DNA of 64,000 bases from Macrocystis pyrifera (taxonomy: Eukaryota > Sar > Phaeophyceae > Laminariales > Laminariaceae): assembly GCA_031763025.1 (NCBI GenBank), contig JASSKH010000021.1, forward strand, positions 5,040,611-5,104,610. The letters run 5' to 3'. Made by a program: the position numbers and the translations under genes. The notes under the pieces were generated by a model that made no database searches, was not told the origin of the DNA, and saw only the letters and a program-made list of their open reading frames with translations. Positions 10,741 to 21,445 of the stretch are shown one piece after another. The first letter of the stretch is position 1, and each line of letters starts with the position of its first letter.

Positions 10741-12071
10741 CATGAAAATGAAACACCCGAAGGATTGCAGAACCAAATAGAGAAGGCGCTATCAATATAA
10801 CACATCAGGAAATGGAGGGTGACGGCGAACGCCAAGAAATGCGCAGGAGTTGTCTGTAACGAAGACAAGGTAAACCCGGTAAATTTCAGTTGGAAGTGGG
10901 GAGAAGATGAATTGCGGATCGTAGACCAGTATGCATTCCTTGGCGTAGAGATCTCAAAAGACTGCTCTTGGGATACACATATAGCAAAAGTAATATGAAA
11001 GCGAAAAGCACACGTAGGCAAGATGGATGCGATCCTAACAGACTCGCACCTTGACACTAGGATTAAGAGATGTATCCTGATGAGAATGTGATAGTACCAA
11101 AGTTAGAATATGCAGGAGAAGTATGGGAAGGGGACGTGAAACTCGTAAAACAGTAGGAAACAGTACAAGCGACAGCAGCTAAAAAATCCCAATATGTTTA
11201 AGTACGAATAGTAATACAGTGTTAAGAGCATAGCTGGGAATGCACTCACTCAAGACTAATAAATACATGAGAAAGTCGAACTGGCAATACAAAGTAAGGA
11301 ACATACCAAAAAAGAGATTGCCAACCATAGCTGATAGAGCTGTGTGGGAGAAAGCAACAAAAGGGCGAGCTGGAATACGGTGGGATGGCGTAGTTGAGAA
11401 AGTATGGAAGGATACAGGGGGAAACCAAGAATATATGATGTCTGCCGGGAAGTTTGGGAGATACAAGGCAGAAGTACAAGAAAGGATAGAAAGAAGGGAA
11501 AGGCCAGCGCTAAGAAACAAGATGGAATCGGAAAAACACTTGGAGAAATACGGGGGATTGAGGGAAGGAATAGGAATGAAAACTAACTTGCAAGGCCTGA
11601 TGGACTTCGCGAAAACGCTGAAACTGCGTTTTTATCTAGGTGACCTGGACCTGCCAGAAAGAAGAAAGAGGTATACCAATAGCCGGGAGGAGGAGGAAGT
11701 AGATACGCAGATGTGCCCGTTTGGCAAAGCAATTGAGAGTAGAACTCACATAGTGGGAGAATGTGAAATATACAAGGAGGAACGGGATATGTTAGAAGAG
11801 GAGATGAGGGGAATAGACGAACGTGACATGGAGGAGGTTGGTACACTACCTAGCAGCGAGAAAACGATCGCTATCCTAGGAGATAGATGGTGGCCACAGG
11901 AGGCCAGACAGAAAGGGGATAAGACTAGCAAACCACTTCTATGTAATATATGGAACAACATAATGAGTGCCCACATGTCGGAGGTGTCTCTATGAGGCGT
12001 CGGAACGGTGCTCCGTCTCGAAAGGGATGCGTGGTCAATGGCCAAAAGACTAAGGCAAGCAACAAATGAGT
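10741..12071 (+). pseudogene. Second LINE type, 3' portion of ORF2 (copy a)
   Basis: From 10870 the translation reads as the post-catalytic part of a LINE reverse transcriptase (WKWGEDELRIVDQYAFLGVE, then DCSWDTHIAKV and KAHVGKMDAILTDSHLDTR) with stops, including one after HIAKVI. The open frame 11240-11995 (251 aa) is the C-terminal domain: a Lys/Arg/Glu-rich helical region, then a Cys-His finger-like block near CPFGKAIESRTHIVGEC, then ILGDRWWPQ. In copy b the second Cys of this block is present (CPCGK); here it is Phe. The element ends near 12075 in ACAAATGAGTACACCC and a C-rich stretch. The catalytic palm is not in the window, so it is a 5'-truncated or rearranged copy. Confidence 0.8.
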
Positions 12072-12121
12072 ACACCCGCACCTCTCCCCGCATGACAATG
12101 ACCCCCCCCCTCCCCCGGTTG

Positions 12122-12640
12122 ATTGAGGGAAGGAATAGGAATGAACACGTATTTGCATGGCCCAATGGACTTCGCGAAAACGCTGAAACAGCGCTTTCGT
12201 GTAGGGGACCTGGACCTGCCAGAAAGAAGAAAGAGGTAAACCAGTAGCCGGGAAGAGGAGGAAGTAGACGCACAGATGTGCCCGTGTGGCAAAGCAATAG
12301 AGAGTAGAACTCACATAGTAGGAGAATGTGAAATATACAAGGAGGAACGGGATGTGTTAGAAGAGGAGATGAGGAAAATAGACGAATGTGACATGGAGGA
12401 GTTTGATACAATGAATAGCAGCGAGAAAACGATCGCTATCCTAGGAGATAGATGGTGGCCACAGAAGGCCAAACAGGAAGGGGATAAGATTAGCAAAAAG
12501 TTTCTATGTAATTTATGGAAGCGACGTAATGAGCGCCCAATTGTTGGAGGTGTCTCTATTAGGAGTAGGAACGGTGCTCCGTCTCGAAAGGGATGCGTGG
12601 TCAATGGTCAAATGACTAAGGCAAGCAACAAATGAGTACG
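12122..12640 (+). pseudogene. Second LINE type, duplicated 3' end (copy b)
   Basis: This is a diverged copy of 11560-12075, joined to it through a CCCGCATGACAATGACCCCC junction. It encodes the same C-terminal domain with the Cys-His block intact (CPCGK..THIVGEC) but has a stop at 12235 where copy a has Tyr. The frame 12276-12635 ends in KGCVVNGQMTKASNK. It terminates in ACAAATGAGTACG plus poly(C), immediately followed by the dispersed repeat at 12657. Confidence 0.85.
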
Positions 12641-12656
12641 CCCCCCCCCTCCTCCG

Positions 12657-13174
12657 GTTGGGTTGGCGTCGGTTGGCAACGACACTGTAAAACATGCCGC
12701 TCACTACGTGAGCTAGACATCCAGGGTACCTTTTTTTTTTTTTTTTTTTGGCGGTCGCCCACAGCTGGTTGTCGAGTGAGATCATTTGTGCGAAGTAAAG
12801 AACCTTTACTCTGCACAAGAGAATTGATCGTATCACGTAGTGTTCAAGGTGAGGCACCCAAGAGGCAGTTACATAGTACTCCCATTGCGGTCTCTGGAAG
12901 TGGCTACACCGGAAATTAACCTAACTCATTGAGGCTGCCATCCATATGCAAGTCCGCCTCACAAGCGGTTCTTAGTAGGATGCAGCTCACCCTTCATGCG
13001 ACTCGCCGGACACCTCACGGCGCTTCGCGCTTGGTGCAAGCAATGTCTTCCTGGTCGGTGAAAGCCCGACATGCTCCGTCCCGGCATTGTAGGGATGCGA
13101 GGGTCTATGGTCATACGACCACGGCCATGCATGAGATCGAGTACATCTCTCCTATCGAGTACACCCCCTCCCTC
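12657..13174 (+). repeat. Poly(C)-tailed dispersed repeat, copy 2 (full)
   Basis: The unit is full length: GGTTGGCGTCGGTTGGCAAC start, internal run of 19 T, the conserved core, and a tail in which ATCGAGTACATCTCTCCT is followed by a second ATCGAGTACACC and C-rich sequence. The doubled GAGTAC ending also occurs in the copy at 63663, so these two form a sub-family. It abuts the poly(C) tail of the LINE copy b. Confidence 0.85.
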
Positions 13175-13202
13175 TAAACGGCGCAAGTCATCCGCGGCTG
13201 TG

Positions 13203-13441
13203 ATTCCATATGCAAGAACGTACGCAGTAGGTCCCAAAGTCCGCCTCAATATGCGATTCTGAGTAAGATTCATCTCACTCTTCATGTGACTCGTCGAACA
13301 CCTCACGGCGCTTCGCGATTGGTGCAAGCAACGCCTTTCTGGTCGGTGAAATCCCTGCGTGGTTTGCTCCGACATTTTAGGGCTGCGAGAGTCTATGTCC
13401 CTGTGACCACGGCCAAGCATGACAATGAATACAACCCCTCC
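13203..13441 (+). repeat. Poly(C)-tailed dispersed repeat, copy 3 (3' half)
   Basis: Only the 3' part is present, from TTCCATATGCAAGAACG to AATGAATACAACCCCTCC. It is more diverged than its neighbour and lies 28 bases downstream in the same orientation. Confidence 0.75.
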
Positions 13442-14341
13442 ATTCTAAACGGCGGGATTTTTGTAACCGATTGGTTGACGGACACACGCGGGTTTCCACT
13501 GCGCCCGATGGAGGCAGTTTCTCGCGCGAAAAGACTAAACCTATGGCCAAGGAACTAAGGAACCGCCATCCCCTTTTCTTTTGGAAACTGATAAATCTTA
13601 GGGGATAAAACGTTCGTTTTCGCTATCAATAAAAGTGGTTGTTGTTTTACCTTGTCGCCTCGTACGCAGTGATAGCTTCGAGGTTATGGCGAGTCCTTCT
13701 CTTCTCAAGGAACGCCTTCAAGTTCGTTAGAAATATGCACACGTCGGACGGGCAGATCATGATCTAACTATCTACACATAGATCACCTACAGTTCCTCAT
13801 CCGCCGTTGCGCGAGGTTGTGCGGGATCTGCACAGTACATATCCAACCCAGGAAACATGTACTAGACCACGCAGGCTACACGGCTCCCACCTAGTGACAT
13901 GAGCTAGATCGGGAACAGATCTGCCTTCTACAGGAATATCTAGATCATGAAGTGGGGATTGATGGTCCATCCAAGGCGTGAAATTTTTCCCCGTTGGGCT
14001 CCGCTGACTAAATACCCCGGCAGACAGTTTTTGGTTTCTGCTCAAACACGATCAACTCCACCCAACCCATAAAACGCACTGCTGTGGATGAAAGCCCCCC
14101 AATACAGAAACGCTCTACGAATTGCGGAGCGGAAAACCCCCCAAATACAGAAACGCCCTACGCCGTAAATACGCATGGATGAACGGCCCAATCGAAACAC
14201 GTTCAGCTTTCAGGCGAGCAAGAAGAGAGGGCTGTCGAGTCCTGCAGCTTCAGCTCGCAATGAGTCCCCGACAACCCCCCGAAACCGCTCACCACCCGTC
14301 GCCCCACCACCGCGCGTGACAGATTACCCAACAGAGGCACA
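13442..14341. other. Intergenic, upstream of the SET gene
   Basis: Bases 13742-13957 form a dispersed repeat shared with 46912-47163 (TCGGACGGGCAGATCATGAT; GTTCCTCATCCGCCGTTGCG; GTGCGGGATCTGC). The stretch 14078-14170 carries two copies of CCCCCCAATACAGAAACGC-like sequence about 50 bases apart. The promoter of the SET gene should lie here, but I cannot point to a TATA or initiator element with confidence. Confidence 0.5.
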
Positions 14342-16407
14342 ATGATCGCCAGGTACGCTGCAATGAGGCACACCAGGCAGCGCGCGTTGGCCTTTCTTGT
14401 GCTCCCGGCGGCGACGACCGGCTGTATCACGGCGCCCTCCGCCATCTCGCGAGCCTTCATTTCTTTCCGGGAGCAACAAAACGTTGCATCTGGTAAGACC
14501 GCCACCGCCACCGCTCCAGTCGGAGCAAGAGCGGCGCACATCCAGCACCAATCGCTTCGAGGATGCTCGCGTGGGGGTCCTACTGTAGGGGTCAGTGGGT
14601 GCGCCACCAACGTTCCGCTCGAAACTGGAAGCAGACGCGCGTTGTCGTCCGCTTTGCTGGCTAGAGATGACGATAACATCTCGGTCGTCCAGGACGGAAC
14701 CGAGAATTTCCTCGTCGCCCAGCGAAAGCTGGTGGCGGGAGACGTGCTGTTCGGTTGCACCCCTGGCACGCAGTCCGCCGTGAGGTCGAGGCACAGCATC
14801 CAGATCACCCCGGACCTGCACCTTACCGTCTCGGACGGCCTGCAACTGATAAACCACGGCTGCACACCCAACTGTCAGCTGGAGCTGGTGGAAGCTTCTT
14901 CTACGACCGACAAGGTGAGAACCGTCCACCCTCAAGCTTGTCCCATGGAATGCTGCTGTCGAGGTTTTCTTCTCCTTTTTTTCTTCGTGCGCGACTCTCG
15001 GTGCGTGGGAACTCCCGACTGACTGGCGTACTGTTGTTGTATTGCCTCAAGTAGAAGGCGTGCATAGTCACTATAGTTATATATGCATGTATGAATCCTT
15101 TGCGAGTACGTACTGCATCCCACGTTGTTGACGTCTTGAAATTAGAGTTGAGCACCTACTAAAGTTGTCGAAGGAACAAACTTGCTGCAGCAAACATTGG
15201 TATTGTGCTGGGAAGTGGCGAAGGCTGCACATTTAGCGTACGAGGGTGCTGCGTATGACGAGTTGACAGATTGAAGCAGGCTTTTACCCGTCCCCCCCGC
15301 AGACACCGGCCCGCGTATTTGTATCCGGCCCTAGGCTGCGAGATCACCCGTCCGAAGTCATGTTAGCACTCATGACATCAACGCCCTCCGGCGCCGTGTT
15401 TCTCCCTCGGGTTTCGCTCCCGCGCCGAGTCGCTCGGAGGTCTGCCAAATCAGGGTCCAAGGCGGATGCCGCGCTTGACCACTTCGGGACCCCGAGATAG
15501 CCACCGAAACAGTGATATCTTCGGCACTATCAACTGCTTACGAGCGGCGTGAGCGCCCAGCAGTGCGGACGGGATAATGTTGCACCCGTTGTGCCGTACG
15601 ACTTGTATCATTCATTGTAACTCGGACACCAATTTGTATCACTCCCCAATCAAACAGTGACCACAATGGTTGCTGTAATCGTGACTGTTTATCGCCATTT
15701 TTTTCCCCTTCTGAAGTTCCGAGAGAGTTTACCCAGTTCCCCCCATGATTTCGGGACACACTGCGTGAATTTAGAGCTATATTTTTTTCGGACATGGGTC
15801 ATATATGGCGTACCCTGGTGTCAAGGATCGGACATATCATAGATCTCTGCTTCACGACATTGTTTTTCAGTGTGAGCAGGTTCCTGATCCACACAATGTA
15901 GCTTATGTTGCCGTGTGGGAGCCGCGTAATACGCATGTTACACGTGGCACATGTTTCCAGGATTTGATCTGTACGACGTATACAAGATTCTGCGCAACCA
16001 TCTCAGAACGGCCGGTCTTTGTCTGAGTGATCGATGTCATCACCTGCCAGTCCGAGGTGTGTAAAACGATGTGTCCCTCATCCGCCCTTTCCGCGCGTCG
16101 CCTCGGACCTCAGGGCCCGTGTGTTCGCGTCGTCGTGATAGCGTCCGAAATCCCCGAGGGACGAATGTTGACCGTGGACTACAATGCGTTTGAGGTGGAC
16201 ATGACAAGTTCCTTCGACTGCTCGTGCGGCGCCGTGAACTGCCGCGGTCGCATCTCGGGCTTCTCGAGACTTCCGCCCTCCGTCCAGCAGGAGTACGTCC
16301 AGGGGCGCTGGTCGACGTCAGAGGTAGGCGCGGGCGGATCGGGCGCCCCCCCGCTCCTGACGGAGGTCGTGAAAGCGTGGGCGGTGGCCAACCTCCGCCA
16401 AGGTTGA
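14342..16407 (+). CDS. SET-domain protein (probable protein-lysine methyltransferase), two exons
   Basis: Exon 1 is 14342-14914 and exon 2 is 16114-16407; the intron (14915-16113, 1199 bases) starts GTGAGA after AAG and ends in CCTCAG after a pyrimidine-rich stretch, and the frame joins in phase 0 to give 288 aa. The protein has a compact SET domain: FLVAQRKLVAGDVLF (~123-137), the pseudoknot motif INHGCTPN (170-177), VIASEIPEGRMLTVDYN (199-215) with the catalytic Tyr at 214, and a post-SET CxCx4C cluster (Cys 227, 229, 234) that would bind zinc with a Cys of the SET core. Such enzymes transfer methyl from S-adenosylmethionine to lysine. The first ~40 residues are hydrophobic and basic (RQRALAFLVLPAATTG), suggesting a signal or organelle-targeting peptide; a second possible start is Met 8. 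Substrate is unknown. Confidence in the exon join is high because both halves of the SET motif set meet at the junction. Confidence 0.85.
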
Positions 16408-18250
16408 TGCGCGGGTGGACGGAGTGGCCAGCGAGCCATTCCGAGATAGCAGGACTACGTTTGAGTATTTCTGACTGAAGGGGCTGCACAACCCCCTTTC
16501 ACCGGGCGAGAGTTGCCCGGGCCTTATTGCAAGTAGGTTGTCCCCGGAGCGTAGCGAAAGCCATCCAGGTCATGTTCCAAGTGTTCTGTCCCCAAAAACG
16601 TATGTAGCGAAATCCACTCAGGTTTTGTTCGCAAGTATTTAATTACCAGCACGTAGGTTCAGCCCTAGAGGGGCTGACAGGCGAAGTGCCCGATTTTACG
16701 TGGTCTCAGTTTTTTGTGTTTGCCGATTTTTATTTATATTTGTTTGGGTATTGTTCCTCGGGCTGCGCACACACCTTTTCTCCAAATCGTCTGTTTGGTT
16801 AAGGCTAGGAGTTCTATGTGTTAGGAACCTGATAAAAAAAAGTGCTGTACCTCCTCTACTGTGACATAACGCCAGCCTCGGAAGTTGGCCCCGGTAGATC
16901 CCGATGTCGACGCTGCGTCAGTTCGAGGTTCGGGTGGAGTTGATGCTTGAGCGGTGGGTGTCGATGCTGCGCCTGTTTTGGCTTTGCAAAGTGGTTGACG
17001 CAGAAGTGGCGATTTGTCGACTGTGCTGCGTTTGTTTGTGCTTCTGATAGGGTTGATGGCAGCGGTGGTCGAGAGCCTGTTGGTTATGTAGCATTGCGCG
17101 CTGCCCTTCCTAGTCGCGTGACTAAGTAAGGCAGTGGGTAGTACTATACAAGCCTTTCGCGTAGTAAGTGGTTCCGGCTGCTAAGCTCGCTCACTATAAT
17201 AGGAAGAATGGAAAGGAACAGACGGTCCAAACAATTATTTATAGGTGGAGACAGGCGACTTGCTAATGCCAAGAGCTCCGTGCTCCATCAAGGAAAACAA
17301 CCCGAACGCCGCATGCCGTACGTACGTTCATAGCCCAGGTAGGGTACTTATTTTCTTCTTTCGATATGTACGAAAGAGAAAGCACAGCACGGCACAGCAC
17401 CAAAAAAAACAATGATAATGAAGACGAAGATATCAGAAAGAAAAAAAATCCCCGTCCCGTCTCATGTAATTATTTTCCGCCTGATTGGAACACCTTGCGC
17501 CAGTTGAAAAACCAAACGAACAGCAGAGCTTCTCTCAGCCTCGTACGCCGCCCGCCCCTCTCGCGACCACCTCGCCACCGATTCGGTCCTTGTAAAGCTT
17601 GCCTCCCTCTCTGCCGCAATGAGCACCGTCGCCCGCCTCGCGTGAAGCCCGGTGCTCACCGCGGCCCTCGTTCGACAGCTCGACAATGTTAGTGACCAGA
17701 CATCGTAGCTCTCTCTGCGAACGTCATCTTAGTCGCAAAAATAAGCATCTCTTGAATTTTATTTTTGCAGATCCAAACGACCCTTATGGACTCGTACATA
17801 ATATAACCGACCCCACACCAGGAAGCCAAACAGAGCCCATTCATACTTCCCTCGTGTCTCGATGGACACGCGACACCAAGCCACGAAAACGGCGACCGCG
17901 CTCCGTCCAACCCCCCCTCCACCCGCCAGCACCCGTTGACACCCGCGACGGCGCCGGGCTCGCCCGCGGTGCGTGCTCTGGGAACACGAACGCGCACAAA
18001 ACAAAAGAAAAAGGAAAAAATGCTCTCGCCTCTAAGTAATAGAAGGAGGTGGTCTCCAAGTGTGAGCTTTGAGAGGCCAGGGATGTATCAACCAAGCACG
18101 CGCAGAGAGAAGGATATCTATAAGTAAGTCTATATGTAAGCAACAGAGCGTGTCTGCCCAGTTTGACGGTGGATAATAGGGAGCAACGCTGATGGTTCAA
18201 GAGCATCTTCACGGGGAAACTCGTCGCTTGGTCCTCCTCTCCCGAGTTGT
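16408..18250. other. Intergenic, no gene recognised
   Basis: The sequence is of ordinary complexity downstream of the SET gene. Open frames 17366-17692 and 17686-18039 are basic and proline-rich and match no family I know; the minus-strand frame 17841-18407 runs into the dispersed repeat. I see no RNA gene or transposon protein. Confidence 0.4.
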
Positions 18251-18252
18251 CT

Positions 18253-18440
18253 GGGGAGGTGGGGGAGGGGTGTGTGCGCATGCCATGCATAGCCGTAGTC
18301 GTACGACCATAGACCCTTGCATCCCGACAATGCCGGGACGGAGCACGCAGGGTTTTCACCGACCAGGCAGACATTGCTTGCACCAAGCGCGAAGCGCCGT
18401 GAAGCATTGGGCGAGTCGCATGAAGGGTGAGCTTCGTCCA
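18253..18440 (-). repeat. Poly(C)-tailed dispersed repeat, copy 4 (3' third)
   Basis: The minus-strand copy is cut within the conserved core and shows the AAGCGCGAAGCGCCGTGAAG stem-like segment. The tail reads as G-rich sequence on the plus strand (18253-18275). It is followed directly by copy 5 in the same orientation. Confidence 0.75.
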
Positions 18441-18449
18441 ACCGATTTT

Positions 18450-18720
18450 GAGGCGGGGGTGGGGGGGGTGTATTCATTATCATGCATGGCCGTAGTCGTA
18501 TGACCATAGACCCTCGCATCCCTACCATGCCAGGACGGAGCACGTCGGGCTTTCACCGACCAGGCAGACATTGCTTGCACCAAGCGCGAAGCGCCGTGAG
18601 GTGTCCGGCGAGTCGCATGAAGGGTGAGCTGCATCCTACCAAGAACCGCTTTAGAGGCAGACGTTCTTGCGTATGGATGGTAGCATCAATTAATTGATTT
18701 AATTTCTGGTGGCGGGGGTG
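18450..18720 (-). repeat. Poly(C)-tailed dispersed repeat, copy 5 (3' half)
   Basis: The minus-strand copy begins at a G-rich tail (18450-18469) followed by GTGTATTCATTATCATGC, extends through the core to TTAATTTCTGG, and then stops. Copies 4 and 5 abut head to tail. Confidence 0.8.
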
Positions 18721-19384
18721 ACGGGAGGGGACGACTGCTCCAGGTGGAGCAGGTCAGGCCTCTTCTCGGCACTCGTCGGGAAGGAAATTCATTGGCCAGC
18801 GCGGGTGCTGGCTGCGTTCGGTGTGCAAGACGGCTTGTAAGAACGGTTTCGTGGTACTTGGAGGCCACAGACGTGCTTGTCCGTGATGCCCGGGAGGTGC
18901 ATACTCGATTACTCGATGTTTCTTCTTCATATTACTACTGTAAGACAAACCCTCCATCTCACAGCTGAAGGATCTTGATATTTTTTATGAAGCTGCTGTA
19001 GTATAGCTGCTGTCAGGAACTCGCGCAGCAGGGTATTTATTGTGTCTGCCGTCAACTTGTGTGCGTTGGTGGATGGTAGACAGTAGACAATAGTACTATT
19101 GTTGTTGTTGCTATCGTTGCTGTTTGTGATGTGATGCAGGATGGGACACAGAGTATTTCTTGCTAGGTTTGTTGACTGCTGACAGATGGAAGGAGGGCAG
19201 CTTTACTCCGTTCAAAGCGCGATGGACGACTGAAAGAGCGAAGGCTCGCTGCCTGGGTTTCCTGTCTAGGATGCGCCTCCAATTGTGATCCCAATACCTG
19301 TACCCCGATAATTCCGGCATTTCCAGGTATTTCAAGGCAAAACTATAGCACTAGCCCGCTCCGACAAGTGTAGTAGAGCCCGAG
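18721..19384. other. Intergenic, nothing recognised
   Basis: No coding family, RNA gene or repeat shared with the rest of the window was found. A TTGTTGTTGTTGCTATCG-type run lies near 19100. Confidence 0.4.
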
Positions 19385-20364
19385 GATAGAGGTAAGGGAA
19401 GTGGAAGGCAGGAGCTGGCTCGAAAGGCAGCTTATCTTGTTTGGGAGAATTCTTTCTTTGTTCTCGTGTTGTTCCCCTTTATGATGAGAGAAAAGAGGTC
19501 AGTGATTCGATTGGGGCTTGATTCGAGGTATGAAGGCCACTCTTCTCCCTTCCATTAACCCGCTACACGGCTAAATACACTTGCTCGAGGAAGTTTCCTC
19601 GGACCCTGGTCTACGCTTCTCCTATTGGTGATCCTAGCCAGAGGAGTAGCCAAACCCTCGGATTCTTCTGTAGTCTACTAAAAGCAAATTCTACGGGTCA
19701 TCCTGTCTTCAAGGGAGGTCTGTCTTAGGAACATTCCTTGCGTCCTTACGAAAGCCTTGAGAGTACTGGCTGTTTTGTCTACCGAGGGCAGTTTCAGAGC
19801 TCCAGGAATACTCGTGAGCAGGGGTATTCAGGGCTTTGGTACTACGGGTTATCTCATAACCATTTACAAAGCTCGATACTTTTATCATGCCACAGTAGCC
19901 CACCCTGAATAGTCGCATATGTAGACCACACAACGGTGGGTGGATTATAACGGAGTACACCCGAAAATACCGAGAAGGGAGGTCGAAGATGCGTCTATTC
20001 GAAACAACGAAATGAGGCTATAGATTTCCCCACACCTCGTAGTGAGGCGTACAAGTAGATGTCACGGACAGCGTTATTGCCAGAAACTCCCGCTGAAAGA
20101 GGGGGCAAACTGAAAAAGACAGGGGCCGAAATGAAGGCAACAAGAAACACTAGGACGAGCGCAAAACGAAGTAAAAACTCGAGGAGATTGAGTAAAATGA
20201 GACACCAAGACAAATGTAGAAAGAGAAGGCGGAACTCAGGGTGAGAAGATATACCTAGACAAATGCAGAAGAATGCGAGTATTGGCTTGTGCGTGGGGGC
20301 TCATTCGTTCGGGCCCTTGTCGGGCCCAGGGGTATACGAGAGCACGGCCAGTCATTTAATCATG

Positions 20365-20372
20365 GCGAATAC
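20365..20372 (+). other. 8-bp target site duplication (left)
   Basis: GCGAATAC is directly repeated at 21446-21453, flanking the hAT-type element. Confidence 0.8.
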
Positions 20373-21445
20373 TAGAGCCTGGTATCACCTAGAAATCGGG
20401 GGGGGTAAATGATATCTATATACCCCCCGAAAAAACACGACTAAGTCATAAAGTTGATATTTCTTAGTCATGTCCTTATCACGGGCATTTTCTGATATAT
20501 CGCCATGATATGTGATGTATGCAGGGTATATGATGATACCATGTCATATATCGTGTGATATATCATATACAGTGAAATATCATATATATATAATGTTATA
20601 TATCATGTACCTTGTATATTGTGATATGTCACTTTATATCTGCCCTATATATATCGTGCTTTCGTGTGTTATTATCACCTATATATGTACGTCACCGCCG
20701 TGTCACATCGGTACTTGCTCGTGGTTGGGGCCTGTGCCACACTGATGGTAAGGCACTGGCTCGGTACTTGGCGATCTGTGCCCGCTACGTACTACCCGGC
20801 ACACCAGAAGCATGAATGATGATACAGCAACCCTTTCTCCGCGAGGATGTATTGCATGTAGATGTGTGGCGGCACTTAACGATATCGAAGGCGACTGCTG
20901 TAGCTGCGGCTTGCCTGTGGCCGCAGGCGATGGCGCGTTCGACTCGCTCATCGCGGATCAAACCCGCACGACAGGAACACAGCAGCGGGCACCGACCCTA
21001 GTACGTCCCGTTGTGTGTGCGTCACGCTTCGTACTCGTACTCGTACATACGTACCAGGTGTAATATACTGCACGTATCTTCCACTATATTCCGCCCAAAA
21101 TGCACGCCCGAAAGACGCAAGATATATCGTCAAGACAGCAAGTGGTCATATTATACCACATATCGGATAGCTATATCACGTATTTCACTTCATACAGGCC
21201 GACATGTCATCTTATATCACCTTATATAGGCCGATATATCCCTTCATAGCGGACGTATATATCATATACCCAATATCATATCACCTTTTAGTCACATCGT
21301 GCTGAAAGCCCCTATATATAGCGATGTAATACGATATGATATATATCGCACGTTCCGGCGAAAAAAAACGTGACTTAGTACTATGGAAATATCATATCGT
21401 ATAGGGGGTATATATAGGGTAGCCGTATACTGATACCAGGCGCTA
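20373..21445. mobile_element. Non-autonomous hAT-type DNA transposon (MITE-like)
   Basis: The ends are inverted repeats: TAGAGCCTGGTATCA at 20373-20387 and its complement TGATACCAGGCGCTA at 21431-21445 (one mismatch in 15). Both sides carry the same 8 bases, GCGAATAC (20365-20372 and 21446-21453). An 8-bp target duplication plus a terminal TAGNG is the hallmark of the hAT superfamily. The interior (1,073 bp in all) has no transposase; it is full of ATATC/GATAT palindromic words (20497-20690 and 21160-21410) and would fold on itself. It must rely on a transposase from elsewhere. Confidence 0.8.

Noticed and set aside
12929-13177. Frame repeated in many places (HATRRTPHGASRLVQAMS..; also at 13286, 18356, 33744, 63032, 63599)
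   Set aside because: It recurs because the dispersed repeat recurs. The opposite strand of the same stretch is also open in most copies, frames shift between copies, and no start or context is constant. Not a gene family.
20512-20745. Tyr/Ile-rich frame in the hAT-type element
   Set aside because: Encoded by ATATC/GATAT palindromic repeats; no transposase motif.
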